Below the pieces are notes generated by a model, which saw only the letters and a list, made by a program, of their open reading frames with translations, made no database searches and was not told where the DNA came from. From Syncephalis plumigaleata (lineage: Eukaryota > Zoopagomycota > Zoopagomycetes > Zoopagales > Piptocephalidaceae), in assembly GCA_025201365.1 (NCBI GenBank), contig JAIXMF010000009.1:248001-312000 (forward strand): a stretch of 64,000 bases of DNA, in the 5' to 3' direction. Position numbers and translations under genes: made by a program. Positions 22,569 through 35,208 of this stretch are shown piece after piece. Positions within the stretch are counted from its first letter, which is position 1; every line of letters starts with the position of its first letter.

Positions 22569-25500
22569 TCAAATAGCGGCCGGTGAAAGTATCATATCAT
22601 GACTACTACTTCTTGTTGTTGTTGTTGCAGCAGTAGTGCCAGTACTAGTAGCAGTAGTAGGTGAAGTTAAATTAGTAGTGGTTGCATTATTGCTAGTAAC
22701 AGTCATGGGATGATGATGATGATGATGGTGTTGATGATGAACAAATTGACTTACAAATCCATTGGTGGCATTGTGTAATTTTGCTGGACGTACCATACCA
22801 AATGGATTGGTAGCCACTGCATTACCGAATGAGTCGGATAGATTCGGCGGTTGTCGATCGAGATCCGTAGTTAGTGGCATCGCTCCAGCGGCACTAGTGG
22901 TCATTGCAGGTGCATTATGGAATCTGTAAGTCATACCGGTTCCCATGGGATAGTGTGGTGCACCAGTATTGATGGGCATACTTTTATGATGAATATTGGC
23001 ATGAGTGGCAAGATTAGCGGTGGATATCGTACGATTCGACATGCTTGGCAAATAGCCCAATCCACCAATAGGCGCGTTAGACAACAACGTGGCAGCTGCA
23101 TCGTTGACTGATGGCATAGCCAACGAGTTCGGTGTCAAGGTGGACGAGGTAGCCCAGTAGGATTGAGCTGCTGCGGCTGCGGCTGCGGCTGCGGCAATCG
23201 GATCATTCATGAGTGCGGGTTGTCCCGGGAATATGGACGACGCTTGCATCGGCTTATTATGTGGAATGGACGTCATAATAGGCTGTATTGGCATGGTAGT
23301 ATTGACAGTTGCATTTGCTGCTGCTGCTGCTGCCGCTGCTACTGCCATTGTCGTTGCTGTGGTTATTGCAGACATTGGCAATGCAAACATGTTTTGCGAT
23401 TGATTTATGGACATTGTAGTAAATGGATAATTTACCGCTGAACCAGCTGAAATGCCAGCATGTAATCCGCAAATCTCATGGTCCATTCTCGTCAACGCTG
23501 TAGGCGTCCTTAACTGTACCGCCGATGTAGGACTAGCCTCCTCGTTTGTCATGTTGTTATTGACACTATCATCGTTGTCGCCGTTTACTAGGAGCTCTCC
23601 CATTAACTCGTGGGTTTTCTCGTGTTTACGCAATGATCGAGAATGATAGTAAGATTTACCGCAATGAGTGTATCGGCAATGGTATGGACGAACGTTGCTA
23701 TGCGTTTTAACGTGTGTGGCAAGTGAATCCGGTCTAGAGAAGCGTTTACCGCAATTATCGACGGTGCACTGATAGGGTCGTTCACCAGTGTGTGTACGTA
23801 GATGATTGTGCATCTTATGTCGCTTAGTAAATGGACGATCACCACGTGTACATCCCTCCCATTGACATGAGTAGCCAGGCTAAATAATAACATATATATA
23901 TATATATGAGCGCATGTATACACTATAAATATTAAGTACTTACCTTGCCACTACCAATATGAACTTGACCTACATGCTGGATCAACTCCTCGAGAGATCC
24001 GAAAACATCGTAACAATTGTACCAGCGACATGTGCAACGACCGGTAGAAATTGCCTCGGCATCTGAACGCTCCATATGACTACGAGCAATGGTAAATGGA
24101 TAGGGCAGCTCTGTGGTATCGCCTGGTGTTGGTGTACCTATCAAGAGGAGGTATGACAAATAGATGATTAGTACGACTGAGTACACATGATATATACACA
24201 TATATACATATATATCTATATGTGAATGCATCTGTTCAACATACTCTCATCTCCACTCAGTGGTGTTCCTTTCATTAACTTGGAAGTAATAACACGAAGG
24301 GGTGTGACAACACTACTTGATCCAGGTGATAATGACTGAGTATTGGCATCATCCATTGGGCTATGACTAATGGAGCTTTGCGTCGATTGGTTCACTTGTT
24401 GTTGTTGCTGTTGTTGTTGTTGTTGTTGAAGTAACACATTGGGCAGCGTGTGCGCCATTGTACTCGACGTGGTCTGGCTCATTGTAACAGGTATTGTTTG
24501 AGCGCATGATGACGGGGTAGACGAAGTGGTTGGCCATGTAGCACCATTTACCGTGGATGATTGCATGCGTGTACCATAGATATTGCTATCCGACCACTGT
24601 TTTTGATGCAATGCAAGTGGTGACGATACCGATACCGCTTCTTGATGTGTCTATCGATAATAAGCATAGTAATAATAGTAGTAGTAGTTAGTAAAACAGA
24701 AAAGAGATAAAGAAATAATGGAATGACAATTATGCTTCTTGTTACAATTAATGGTAATAATAGTAAAAACAGTCATAACAATTGCTAACATCATATTCTT
24801 AGTATACTCACCTGCGATAGTGTTGGTGTGTTCATGTTGGAAGCACTAGCGGACAAGTTACCCATCACATCCGTTGATAAGCGTAGCATATCAGTTGGAC
24901 TGGCGAGCATTGTATTGATCGACTCTACCGATGGTGACACGGGGGATTCCTGTGGACTAACACCCGCTGCCACTGCAAAAGCCGCGTTGGACAATAGCAT
25001 ACTTTGAGTGGTTGCGACCATTGGATTAATTCCTGTTGTATTCACGGTAATCTGCGAGCTAGGAATGCTGTTGGATGATGCTGTTGTTGGTGTTGATATT
25101 GTTGCTGATGATGATGACGGCGGCGACAGCTTGATGGCAGTGTTGTGAGCAAGTGTATACGATGGCATGTTCTGCGAGTTGGCCATTTGATTTATAGGCA
25201 TCGCTAACGTACTAATAGCCGCAACAGCTGCCGCGTACGCTTGTTGCTCTTGCATCTCAGGTGACATGCGGTTCTGAGGCAACGGAGTCACGGAGTTCTC
25301 ACCGTTTAATATTGCCTTTGCCATGTGCGTCATGGCCACTTGGTTAGCTAAATTCATCGCTGAATCAGTAGTGGCAATCGTGGGTGTCACACCAGACATA
25401 ACCATGTTTGAGGTTGAGTTGGTGGAGGCAGTGACGCTAGTGGAGTTGGTGGAGGTGTTGGTCTGTGCACCACTTGTGGGCAATAGTGTCATGTCAAGTC

Positions 25501-25588
25501 CCGATGCTCCGAGGAACGACAACGACGACGATGGATCTGGTACTGGGCCTGACGTGCTGCCAGCTACTTCGGCGACAGTAGAGATCAT
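22569..25588 (-). CDS. GLI/PacC-like C2H2 zinc-finger transcription factor
   Basis: A nuclear DNA-binding protein of about 920 residues in four exons. The N-terminus is Ser/Thr/Asn-rich; exon 2 holds a run of 11 Gln (near 24400). The finger block follows: finger 1 CTCRWYNCYDVFGS...HVGQVH, finger 2 CQWEGCTRGDRPFTKRHKMH, finger 3 CTVDNCGKRFSRPDSLATHV, finger 4 CRYTHCGKSYYHSRSLRKH. The long first two fingers and the CTR..KPF-like linker are typical of the GLI/GLIS/ZIC and PacC/Rim101 group. The C-terminus has Ala runs and an eight-histidine stretch and stops at TGA 22571-22569. ATG 25588 is preceded by an in-frame break and is the first candidate. It has a very long gene-free upstream region. 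Target genes cannot be told from sequence. Confidence 0.8.
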
Positions 25589-27785
25589 TAGCGCGTGGCG
25601 TGATATCTGTGATTATCCGTTTCCGAATAAACGACGACTATGTTTCAGCTTAAATGGAACAATAATGGGTGAGGAGAAAAGACCGCCTTATACGTAGAGT
25701 AGTGTAAGATAGGCCTAATATGCGACGAAACTTCTTAGTCAGTTTTGCCCAAAAGATTAAATTGTTCAGTAATCGTCGTAGACACTAAAAACGGCAAATA
25801 CTATTGGTAGTTGCGGATAGAACTGTTACCGGTAGTGGTGTGGCAGGAGGGTGGCAGTAGCAGCAGTAGCAATAGTAGTAGTAGGTGAGAGTATAGAGCC
25901 TTGAACAAAAATGGCACAAGTGCTAAAAAAGGTTGTTATACCACTGTGTTAATCCTGTGTTAATTTGAACAACCTAAGCTGCTAGTTGAATATGCGCGTG
26001 TAGTGTAACCCGATAACCGGCACCAATAAAGCTTGTTTGTCTGGCTGTTTTTTTTGCCCAAATCCAAAAAGGTAGCGATAAGAGGAATAAGAGTGTAAAA
26101 GGGATTGTTTGCTTAGTATGTCGATTGAGCGTTTGTGTGATGTGTAAATCGATTATGTACACTTACTATATGACGACGAACTTGTAACCTTCACAGAAAA
26201 GTTAATTTGTAATCAAGGATTGGCACAAATAAATATGTTGCCGATTAGAAAGCGGGAAAGAAAGAAAGATATCCCGTTGTATTGAACCGTAGTGAGAGTG
26301 ACGCCAGAAATGCTGATAATGCTCGACAAGTTCAATGTACGCCTTGACGATGTGGAACGACAATGGTAGTAATAATGGCTATTGTTAATGGAATGTCAAA
26401 ATCTAACAACGGCAACAACCATTCACAAACAATAAGTGTAAATGTCGATAATTGATTGATTGATTGATTGTGATTATGGATTGTAGAGTAGCCGTACTTA
26501 TACTTGTTATGTTATACGCTGGAAACGACAACAACAAAAAGGCGTTTCACAAAACGATAACGGCAGCGACAAAGCCTAGCAAAAAAGAAGCTAACCAAAC
26601 GAAGAGAACAATCGACTGGACACGCGACCGGGCGTTTCGTGGAGAGAGAGTTTGTCGTCGTCTGTCGGCCTGTTTATAGGATAGGCTAAAGTGGCTGTGT
26701 GGAAATGATAGGAATGAACAGTACAAAGAGCGAAAGCGAGAGAGCGTGAGCGAGAGTAAGCGAGTAAGCGAGTAAGCGAAGCAGATAAGCGTAAGTTAGC
26801 GTCAATAATTTAAAAGAAAGTATGGCTATATATATGTATATATTGTGTCGTGGCAACTAATATTTCTCGCAGTGTAGAACTAGAAGACAAGAGGAGAATT
26901 CCACGCAATTGGCGTGCTTTTTAGAGGAGAGTTATTAAAGCGAGCCAGTCGCAGAACAGGTGAACGTAAGGTGGCAATAGAGGCAGAGAGAGAGACTGCA
27001 CCTCAAACGCCAAACAACGGTTAGATAAGTAGGAGGAAAGGCGAGCACAGAGATTGTCAATAGTGCATTCAGTCGAAAGATAGTGACAATGAGTATAGGA
27101 AGTTTGTGTGAAAAACAGCAACTCAACGCAATAAGCTATATATGTTGAGGAAAGGCAGGTGACGAGCAAGCGAGCGAACGAGTGAGTGAGTGAGTAAGCA
27201 AGCAGGCAAGTGAGAGATAGAGAGGACTTTCAAACGGTAAGTCAAACGGAGTTTTTTTTTGCGTGGTGAGATAAAAATGTTTGTGTAAACTACGAAATAC
27301 GCAAATAGTAAGGAGAGGACAAATACGGCACTGGATAAGCCGTTTCTTAGCTTAAGTAGTCGGAGTTAATAAATGAATAAGTAGATAAATGAACTAGTAT
27401 GTTAAAATAAGAGTAGGTATCACTAGAATGAGGGGATAAGTGAAAGAGGAAGAACAATAAAGAGTGGATAATGTTGAACAATGAATGTTATAAGAACATC
27501 CATACAGCTTAGTATATAGCAATTGGAGAAACAATCGCGTACAATTAACAAATTTATAATAGATGGGGGGGTAGCGCGTTGATTCAGAAACAAGTGTTTC
27601 GACAGAAAGTTAGTTCGAATGGCGTAGCATAGATAATGCAGTAGTCAATTTGGGTTTGATGATAAAGACATCTTTGATGATATTTTCCTCGCTTATAAAC
27701 AATATTAAGGGCAGTGTCAAAATGACGGACCAATGCAGAACTTAGCGAGTGCCAGACACCAGACAAACAGAGAGAAAAGAAACAC

Positions 27786-27823
<38 letters not shown>

Positions 27824-30800
27824 GATTATCGATCGAAGTACGAGATTGGCCTTGAACGGAACATGTAATTGGAAACAGTCAAACGTTACAAACGCTACGA
27901 CAAGAGCTGATTCGAAAGTCAAGGTATGTACAACCGGTATATCGACAAGAAAACAACGTCGCAAACAGAACATCCATTCATGTAACGATTGTTCCCCACA
28001 AAAACAAACACGTAAACAAACACACACATACATACATACACACGCCATATGTTCATGACATGTAATGAGCACAAATCAATAGCATAAGCAAGATGTGTAG
28101 CATTCGTAGCCATTAACCATAAAATGAAACACTATCTATTATATATATATATATAACTACTATACGTATGTAGCACCCTACTACTTGTATAACATTAAGA
28201 AGCATACTTGATACTTGTTATTATTGCTATTGTATTGGTGCTTCTTAATGTCTTCTTGCGAAAAGGTTTTGGAAATATAACGCAGCCAATAGCGAATCAT
28301 GCATGTGTATCCATACTCTATTAATGGTTATGACCCAAGTCGCGTGCCGCATAGAAACCGGTTAAGCGTCGACTCAAAATTTCTATTCGAGTTAACGCAA
28401 ACGATTATTTTAACACGAATTTCTTGCAACAAGACAAGTACGCGGGGTGAGAGGCGATATACATGAATGATAGTCTACTGCGGAGAAGGACACTTTTGTC
28501 CGGCACGAGCTTGTACGTGCTAGTATTGTTGTCTCATACAGGAAATGAGGATGCGCACACAGATATACAACATCGTGAACAATAGGCTGAGGCGACAAGA
28601 TGCACTCGTTGTGATGCGCGTATTCACATGTTTGCGGCTCTTTCCCTTGCCATGATTTTGAACCGATAACTTCCTTACTCGCTCCATCTAATCATCCTAT
28701 CATACAATAGCACTTACAGCGCAATAATTCTTCTCTCGGGCTTCAATGATAATGTCTTGTTACAGCGCAACAATGAAACAAACGGCAACAAGCAGTGTTT
28801 TAGTAACCGTATGGATTCAGTTCAAGTTGTAACAAGTGATACACCTTGTTAATCCTATACACTAGAAGCAATCATCATAATCATGATGTGCATGGAGTAA
28901 AGAAATGTATGGTAAAAAAATAAAATAAGATATTAATAGGTTTGAACAATGAAACGGAAAACATTTGGCAGGTCGCCTTATTCCGCGTCAAAGCACATGC
29001 CAAGGTAAGGCTCAGGCATTGACACGATGAGTGTTATCTTACAATGATAAGGCTTTTTTCTTTCTTAGCTTATTTTTTAAAATATAGTAAATCACTACCG
29101 AAACGATAAGGATGAAACGGAAGGAAGAGAGAGCGAGAGAGGAAAATACAAATATTGACAGGAAGAAGTAATATGAGCTCGATTGTGTAGCATATGCCAG
29201 AGTAATGACGATCAAAGTAAAATGGCCACTTTACAGTGCAAACGGGAAACCCACAGATAATGGCTATTGACGCGCGAGATAGAATAGACAAGCTGAATAG
29301 CGATTGCCGCAGAACATGGCGACCAAGGAGTAGACAGGGGCAGGCAGCATTAGCGATAACGAAGCACGCACGCATAGATAGATAGATAGATGGATGGATA
29401 GATAGACAGAGGGCTAGCAACATGAAGAAATTCATCATTCGTGTTATTGTCAATAATATCGCATGAATGACGAAATAATAACGATAAGACGACGATGTGT
29501 TTGCTCTTTGTAAAGATGTAGATGCATTAAGTGGGGCGCGAAACTCGGATACTGCAATAGAGGAAAAAAGGGGAGTCAAGGAGATAGCTGCTCTAAAGAA
29601 GGGAACAATCTTCCGGTGACGTCATTGTAGTAGATATAATATATATTACTAATGATAATACTATGCTGTACTATATATGCAGAAGCAGAAGCAGAAGAAG
29701 AAGGGGAGCTGGCTAACGACCAAGTACTGCATACATAATTCGGTATTAATATAAACAGACGCGCATGTACATACATAAATACACACGGAAAACGGGATAT
29801 ATTACTACCTTCTGGTGGGTACATCGTGGTAACGGTGTAAACAAAAGCATACAACAACATAAATATTACGTGTATGTGTGTGTATAAGCAGGCATGAATA
29901 TAATTAATAATAATAATAATAATAATAAACAGATCCGGTTTCCACAAAGATAGTTCAAGGTAAGGGGGAAACCGCTGTCATTCCAGTAAGAATCGATGGA
30001 CTGGGGGATGCGTGATTTCTAGTAGCATAAAAGCCAAGGACAAGGCACAGATATTGCTACATTGTTAATGTGCAAACATCTAAAAGGAAGAGACAATGGA
30101 GTGGCAGTATTATCTGGGAGGATATGAACATTTTACGATAGTAGCAGTAGCAGTAGTAGCAGTAGTACTAAGGGAATGTATACAAAGCAAAAGTGCAAAT
30201 AATGACTGATTATAACAAGGGAGTGAGAGGCTAAGACAAAAATAAGATGGATCATATCTTATACATCACAATAAACCACGTAGAATGATGCCGTTCAATA
30301 TTATACGGAAAGAAAAACAAAGGTAGCACGCTTCTATCCTGTAGTAACTTACCAAGATTACGTAGATTAGCACCTGATAGGCACGCGACCAACCAAGTAT
30401 AAACAAAGGAAGGCGGCTGTACTTGATACTTCTAAATTACTATTAGAGAATAACTCTTTTGTCAACGGTTAATAATAGGTACAATGATGATTTGTTCCTT
30501 TTGACCGGCAAAAAGAAAGAAAGAAAAGAAACAAAAAATAGTGCTTGCTACTGAACAACGGAATGATAGGGAAGATATAAGCAAATACACAAGCAAACCA
30601 GTAAGTAAGCAAGTAAGTAATTAATCAAAAAACAAGTATCAATACTTGTTGAAATGATATACTAGTACAATTTCGGTAAAAGTATTAAGCTATGTTTTGC
30701 TAATAGATAACTGGATTGATAGATTGGTAGCGATGATTTTGATATAAAACAAAAAAACGAACCAGTTATTTAACTAGAATAAACAAAAAGAATGTCGAGA

Positions 30801-32980
30801 TTATTGACTAATATGAATGCGTGTCGTCGTGTCGGCAACGTTTCTTTAAATGAACAGAGCACTGGCTCGTAAACAAGGAAACGTCGCACATCGCAAGCAT
30901 GTGCGGTACAAGGGAAGCCCACTCAGATAAGGAAGATGAAGGTGGACAGTGCTTGCCACGCATGCACACATGTGTGCTGGCTATTTTTGACGGCACGCTT
31001 GTTGATTAGCTTTCCATAACGGACATTGAACAAGCTGTACAAGTGCAAGTGTATGATCCTGCACGAAAAAAGAAATCTCCTGGCAGGCTCTTAATTTAAC
31101 CGATCAGCATGAACGATACTCGGCGATTGAAAGAGGAAACTAATGCTTGTAGCCGTAGGATGAACGCTGAAATACGGCATGCTAGACCGATAACATTGTA
31201 CCGCATTCAGAAGAGACAAGTTATTACACGGCGCTTACTCGCCAGTGAAGGATGGATGAAGAAGGGAAGAGCGAGGTAGCGATGAGGTATCGCGTACAAT
31301 TGCTTATGAAAGTGCACGATATACGATTATTTGCTTGATCGTTCACTTAATCGCTTACCTTTGGAGTTCTGTTGCGGCGGTAAACGGCAATTGATATGCA
31401 GGCAAACGATAAAAAATGGAAAAGGTTGCGCTAAGCAGGCACAAGACTAATGCCCAGTAATCAACCTGATGTTTCACAACTGGCGTCAATTCCTACATGT
31501 AGTACTCGTCGACTTAGCACACACATTCTCGGTTTATGGCTAGTATCAAACAGTCCACACATGCCATCTCGGATCACGGCCGGCAAATGCGAGAGAAGAG
31601 AGAGAGAGAGAGGGAGAGGGAGAGGGAGGGAGAGGGAGAGAAAATGCCACAGAATGGAAGAGGGTAGCCTATCCGCCAGGCATTGCCGTCACATATGAAA
31701 CAAAGGATCGGGTCCGAGTTTACGCATGAAAAGCAGCACATTGTTGCTACATGCATCTAGTATTGTTTACAATGTCTGAGCGTCAGTTGCATACTTTATC
31801 TGCATTGACATATATATGTACATGTGTGTGCATAGGTGTACATATCGTCCAAATGGAACAAAGAAACAAGTGGCAAATGGTAGCAATGTCGATTTCGGTC
31901 GGACTATATACAACGGTTGATCCTCCATGCTAGAAAAACAATTGAGAACCCGACATTGGCAGTATCGACAAACATTGTTTACGGGCGATAGAAACTAACG
32001 CTGTAAGCACATGCTCATTCCATAGAACTAGTATTCGCTCGTTTACTAGTTCTATTACTACCACTTTTTGTTCATTCTGGTTTATGCCACCAATACACGC
32101 ACTTGACTTGGCTAGTGGTGCGCTATTCGCCACGTGTCTGCTAATGCAAAGCCATACAAAGTCATAAGTGAAACATGGTTTGTACAGCATTTGGGATTTT
32201 ACATCTATTATAGCAATGATGTCGTTGAGTGCATACTGAATTCGGCAACGGTGCTGACTAGACCGGAAATTTATTTCGCAAGCTATGCAAAAATGAAGTA
32301 GATCCAAAGAGGACAAAAAACGTCATCAGCATAGATATATATGTCCGCTTTTAACGAGTGATAAATAAAATAAAGAAAAATGTTGCATCGCGTGGCGCCT
32401 CCGTGTAAGCAAGCCTCTTCTCCATGTATCCAATTTGGCATGCCCCTTTTCTTGTCAAGTTAATACCGCATATCTAGTCAATCGGTCGTACATGTGTGGC
32501 GTATACATTTCTGCCTGATGTGCGTTACGTAGGAAACTGAAACGAGAACGAAGGCAAAAAAACAGCAGCAACAGCCTGTCCATGGCCAAACTGGGGTTGA
32601 CTCCAATTTGCTGTTTGTCGCGTAGTGTTACAATAAACATAACAGGAATTGGACAGTTTGTTTCCCACATGGCATGAATGTCGTTGAATCACGTTGATTG
32701 ATCTGCCATATTGCGCCAAATGACAAAAATAGAATTAACCTAGACGTCGACAAGTAGATGCGCACTTTTTGACGTATGGCCAGACATGAGGGAAATGCTT
32801 GCAAGCTGCGCGTATGGTAATTTATAATAGCATTAATTGTCTATAGGGAAGTACATTGATTGCAATTTATTCGCTACATCTAATGGAGCACCATTTGCTT
32901 AAAAGTTTATTCCAATGGCGTGTACAATTACATTAGAGATATAACTATGTTATGTTTATAGTATTGTCCTATTTATTCAG
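25589..32980. other. 7.4 kb gene-free region upstream of the zinc-finger gene
   Basis: No supported coding exon on either strand. It contains (TTGA)n near 26450-26470, GAGCGA/AAGCGAGT-type runs at 26727-26790 and 27160-27225, a (CA)n tract at 27788-27821, (TA)n at 28140-28155, (ATAG)n near 29376-29405, an (AAT)n run near 29908-29928, and a GA-rich block at 31590-31640. A 12-bp perfect inverted repeat is at 28193-28204 and 28239-28250. It may hold the long leader and control region of the zinc-finger gene, or non-coding transcripts. These are inferences. Confidence 0.5.
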
Positions 32981-34564
32981 CTATTTCTTCAGTAGCTTCT
33001 TTTCATCATCGCCAACAGTACCATCCAATCGATGCACTAATAGCCGCTCCGGTATTATTGACGTATTACTAGTTATTATATTATCCGCTATTGGTATGCG
33101 TAATGAATCCAATTTTTGCGGACATGCTGGCAGCGTATGGCGTAGGAATTCCAAACATACCTGAGTGTTAAGTCCAAGTGTTTGCGCAGGATCGCCTATC
33201 TTTGCGAATGGAATATACGTTACAATACTTCCGAGCAAAAGTGCAAAATCACTTTGATGCGGATGTTCCGAATTGCGAACTGTGAACAGCCATGATGGTC
33301 CATAGATTCCTTGCTCTAATGTGCGATGACTATGAGCATTGGCATCCTCTTGTTGCTGTTGTTTCGTCGCCGCACTGCTCTCGCGTTGTTTGCCATTCCA
33401 GTAGATCATATGATCTCGTAGTATGTTGTAGTTCTGGCTCCATTTCGTGAATGCTTGCGAGTTGATGGCCATGATTGGTGGTGGTGTTGGCTTTGCACGT
33501 TGATCATCCTTGTCGTTTGTCGTTGTACCATTGTTGTTCACTTCCTTCGATACGGCAAACATCCATGGATCAAATGCAACGCCACACTTGTATGGCGTAC
33601 CCGGTTCACGTAGTGCCTCAATGGTGGTTGCCCCGCCAAAACTATGGCCTGCCATTGCTGCTCGGTTTAGATCAAGTCGGTTCTTAAGCTGTTTCTGATC
33701 AAATCCATTCGACATGGCAACATTAGTGTCGTCATTGTTCAATGTGGCAGCGCTCTCTTCTAGGCAATTGTCGACAGCATCACCAGAGTCGAGTCGTTCC
33801 AGTAGTTCCCATGCCGAGTGCACCTCACCAAGTCGATGATGAATCTGGCCTCGTCGCATTCGATACTCGTCTTCATCCCGCTTCGGTCGTCGATACGGTA
33901 TGGTGCGTTTGCCTTTATCGAGCGATGTCACCGAGGCAGTGCCGTCACGATGTTCGATCGCACACACAACAAACCCGTGCGAGGCAAGTTCGCCACAAAT
34001 ACCGCTGTACGTTGTCCTACATCCACCTAATCCATGCGAGAACACAACAACAGGGAATCGATATGGATGATCTTTTGCTGGTGGTGGTGATTCTTTATCT
34101 TCATCTTCAGGCAATCTAGTAGCTACTGGTGCATCCATACATGCTGGTAGTTTGGTGAATCGCACAATGCTTGCAATAAATGGAATTGATATCAACCGAG
34201 GAATTCCAAGGAATTCACTATAACCTATTTATCTCAATTGTTAGTAAGCACATATTATATGCATAGAATGTTACTTGCCTTGTCCATACACATAGGATGG
34301 CGGTGGTAGCCATGTTGCTTGATGCTCATGACCGGTAGGTTCAGCCGGATAGTATAATCGTACAAGCAACGGCTCCTTTTCACCGGCAAGCTCCTTATCC
34401 GCATCTTCAGGGTGGGTGGCCGTTTCCGTGCTAGTCATCGATGCACCTCGGTGTTGTCGACCACTGCCGCCAAACCATTCGATATCATGACAGCTAACCC
34501 TGTAGGGCCCGGTATATTTTGGTAGTTTTGCGAATAAGCTCAAATATTCCATCATCCTAGGCAT
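32981..34564 (-). CDS. PAF-acetylhydrolase-like alpha/beta hydrolase, copy 2
   Basis: Predicted phospholipase A2 group VII-type enzyme that removes short or oxidised acyl chains from phospholipids. Two exons are joined by a GC-AG intron (about 34270-34200). Seen: the family start FAKLPKYTGPYR, the oxyanion segment PVVVFSHGLGG, the nucleophile motif AGHSFGGATT, and a likely catalytic His in RNSEHPHQSDF. Stop at 32983-32981. The start is uncertain: ATG at 34564, 34555 or 34552, or an upstream exon, because a pyrimidine tract ending in TAG lies directly before ATGATGGAATATTTG. It has no N-terminal extension like that of copy 1. The middle is almost identical to copy 1, but the C-terminal ~100 residues are quite different. 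Fungal-type proteins of this family are intracellular. Confidence 0.75.
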
Positions 34565-35208
34565 TGGAGAAAAACAGGATAGATAGAAAGAGAGTGACAA
34601 CTAAATGTTTTCTTTTTAAGAATAAACCCCTCTTTTGATTTCAATGTAAACCAAATAAATACTAGAAGCAGAAACGAGTAACGTAAGCTACTAGCAGACA
34701 AAAAATAATGTATACAATTATGATGAAATAATATAAGAATTCCCCCAGTATTTATAATGTTAATAACCGTACCAGTCCCCTATTGTGTCATAACCGGATT
34801 GTTAACCATCCGATGGTAGTACAATGTATCAACGATAAGACCAATATGCAATATACGTATGCCAATTACTACCTCTTAATCCACATTAGGATCAATATTG
34901 CAAATATAGAGCATTATCACCTGCTTACTGATAGGATGACCATCAGGATTCCTTTGTAGGCATGATGAATCGTATGTGATGAACGTGACTCCATTTGCAA
35001 TTCGCTGCCACTATTGCGAACTTAGATGTCTATGCTAGTTACGATTTATGCCTGCACATTCCTTCCATAATGGCAAGATTAGTCAATGCAGTCTGCCATT
35101 ATCGCCAGTCTATTGTTAAATGCCGAGTAGTAGCTTATTGACTATTCAATTGCAATAATAAACAAAAAGGGGGATGATTTATTACTTAAAAAAGAGACAC
35201 TAGACAGA
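34565..35208. other. Intergenic, no gene recognised
   Basis: AT-rich region upstream of PAF-acetylhydrolase copy 2 and downstream of the MIT-domain gene, both on the minus strand. It should hold the promoter (and possibly a first exon) of the hydrolase gene. Confidence 0.35.

Noticed and set aside
27584-28113. Open frames around the (CA)n tract
   Set aside because: Their composition follows the microsatellite (Val/Cys or Thr/His runs); no splice pattern or family similarity.
31570-31760. GA-rich open frames
   Set aside because: Simple-sequence translation (Arg/Glu or Ser/Leu repeats) without gene structure.
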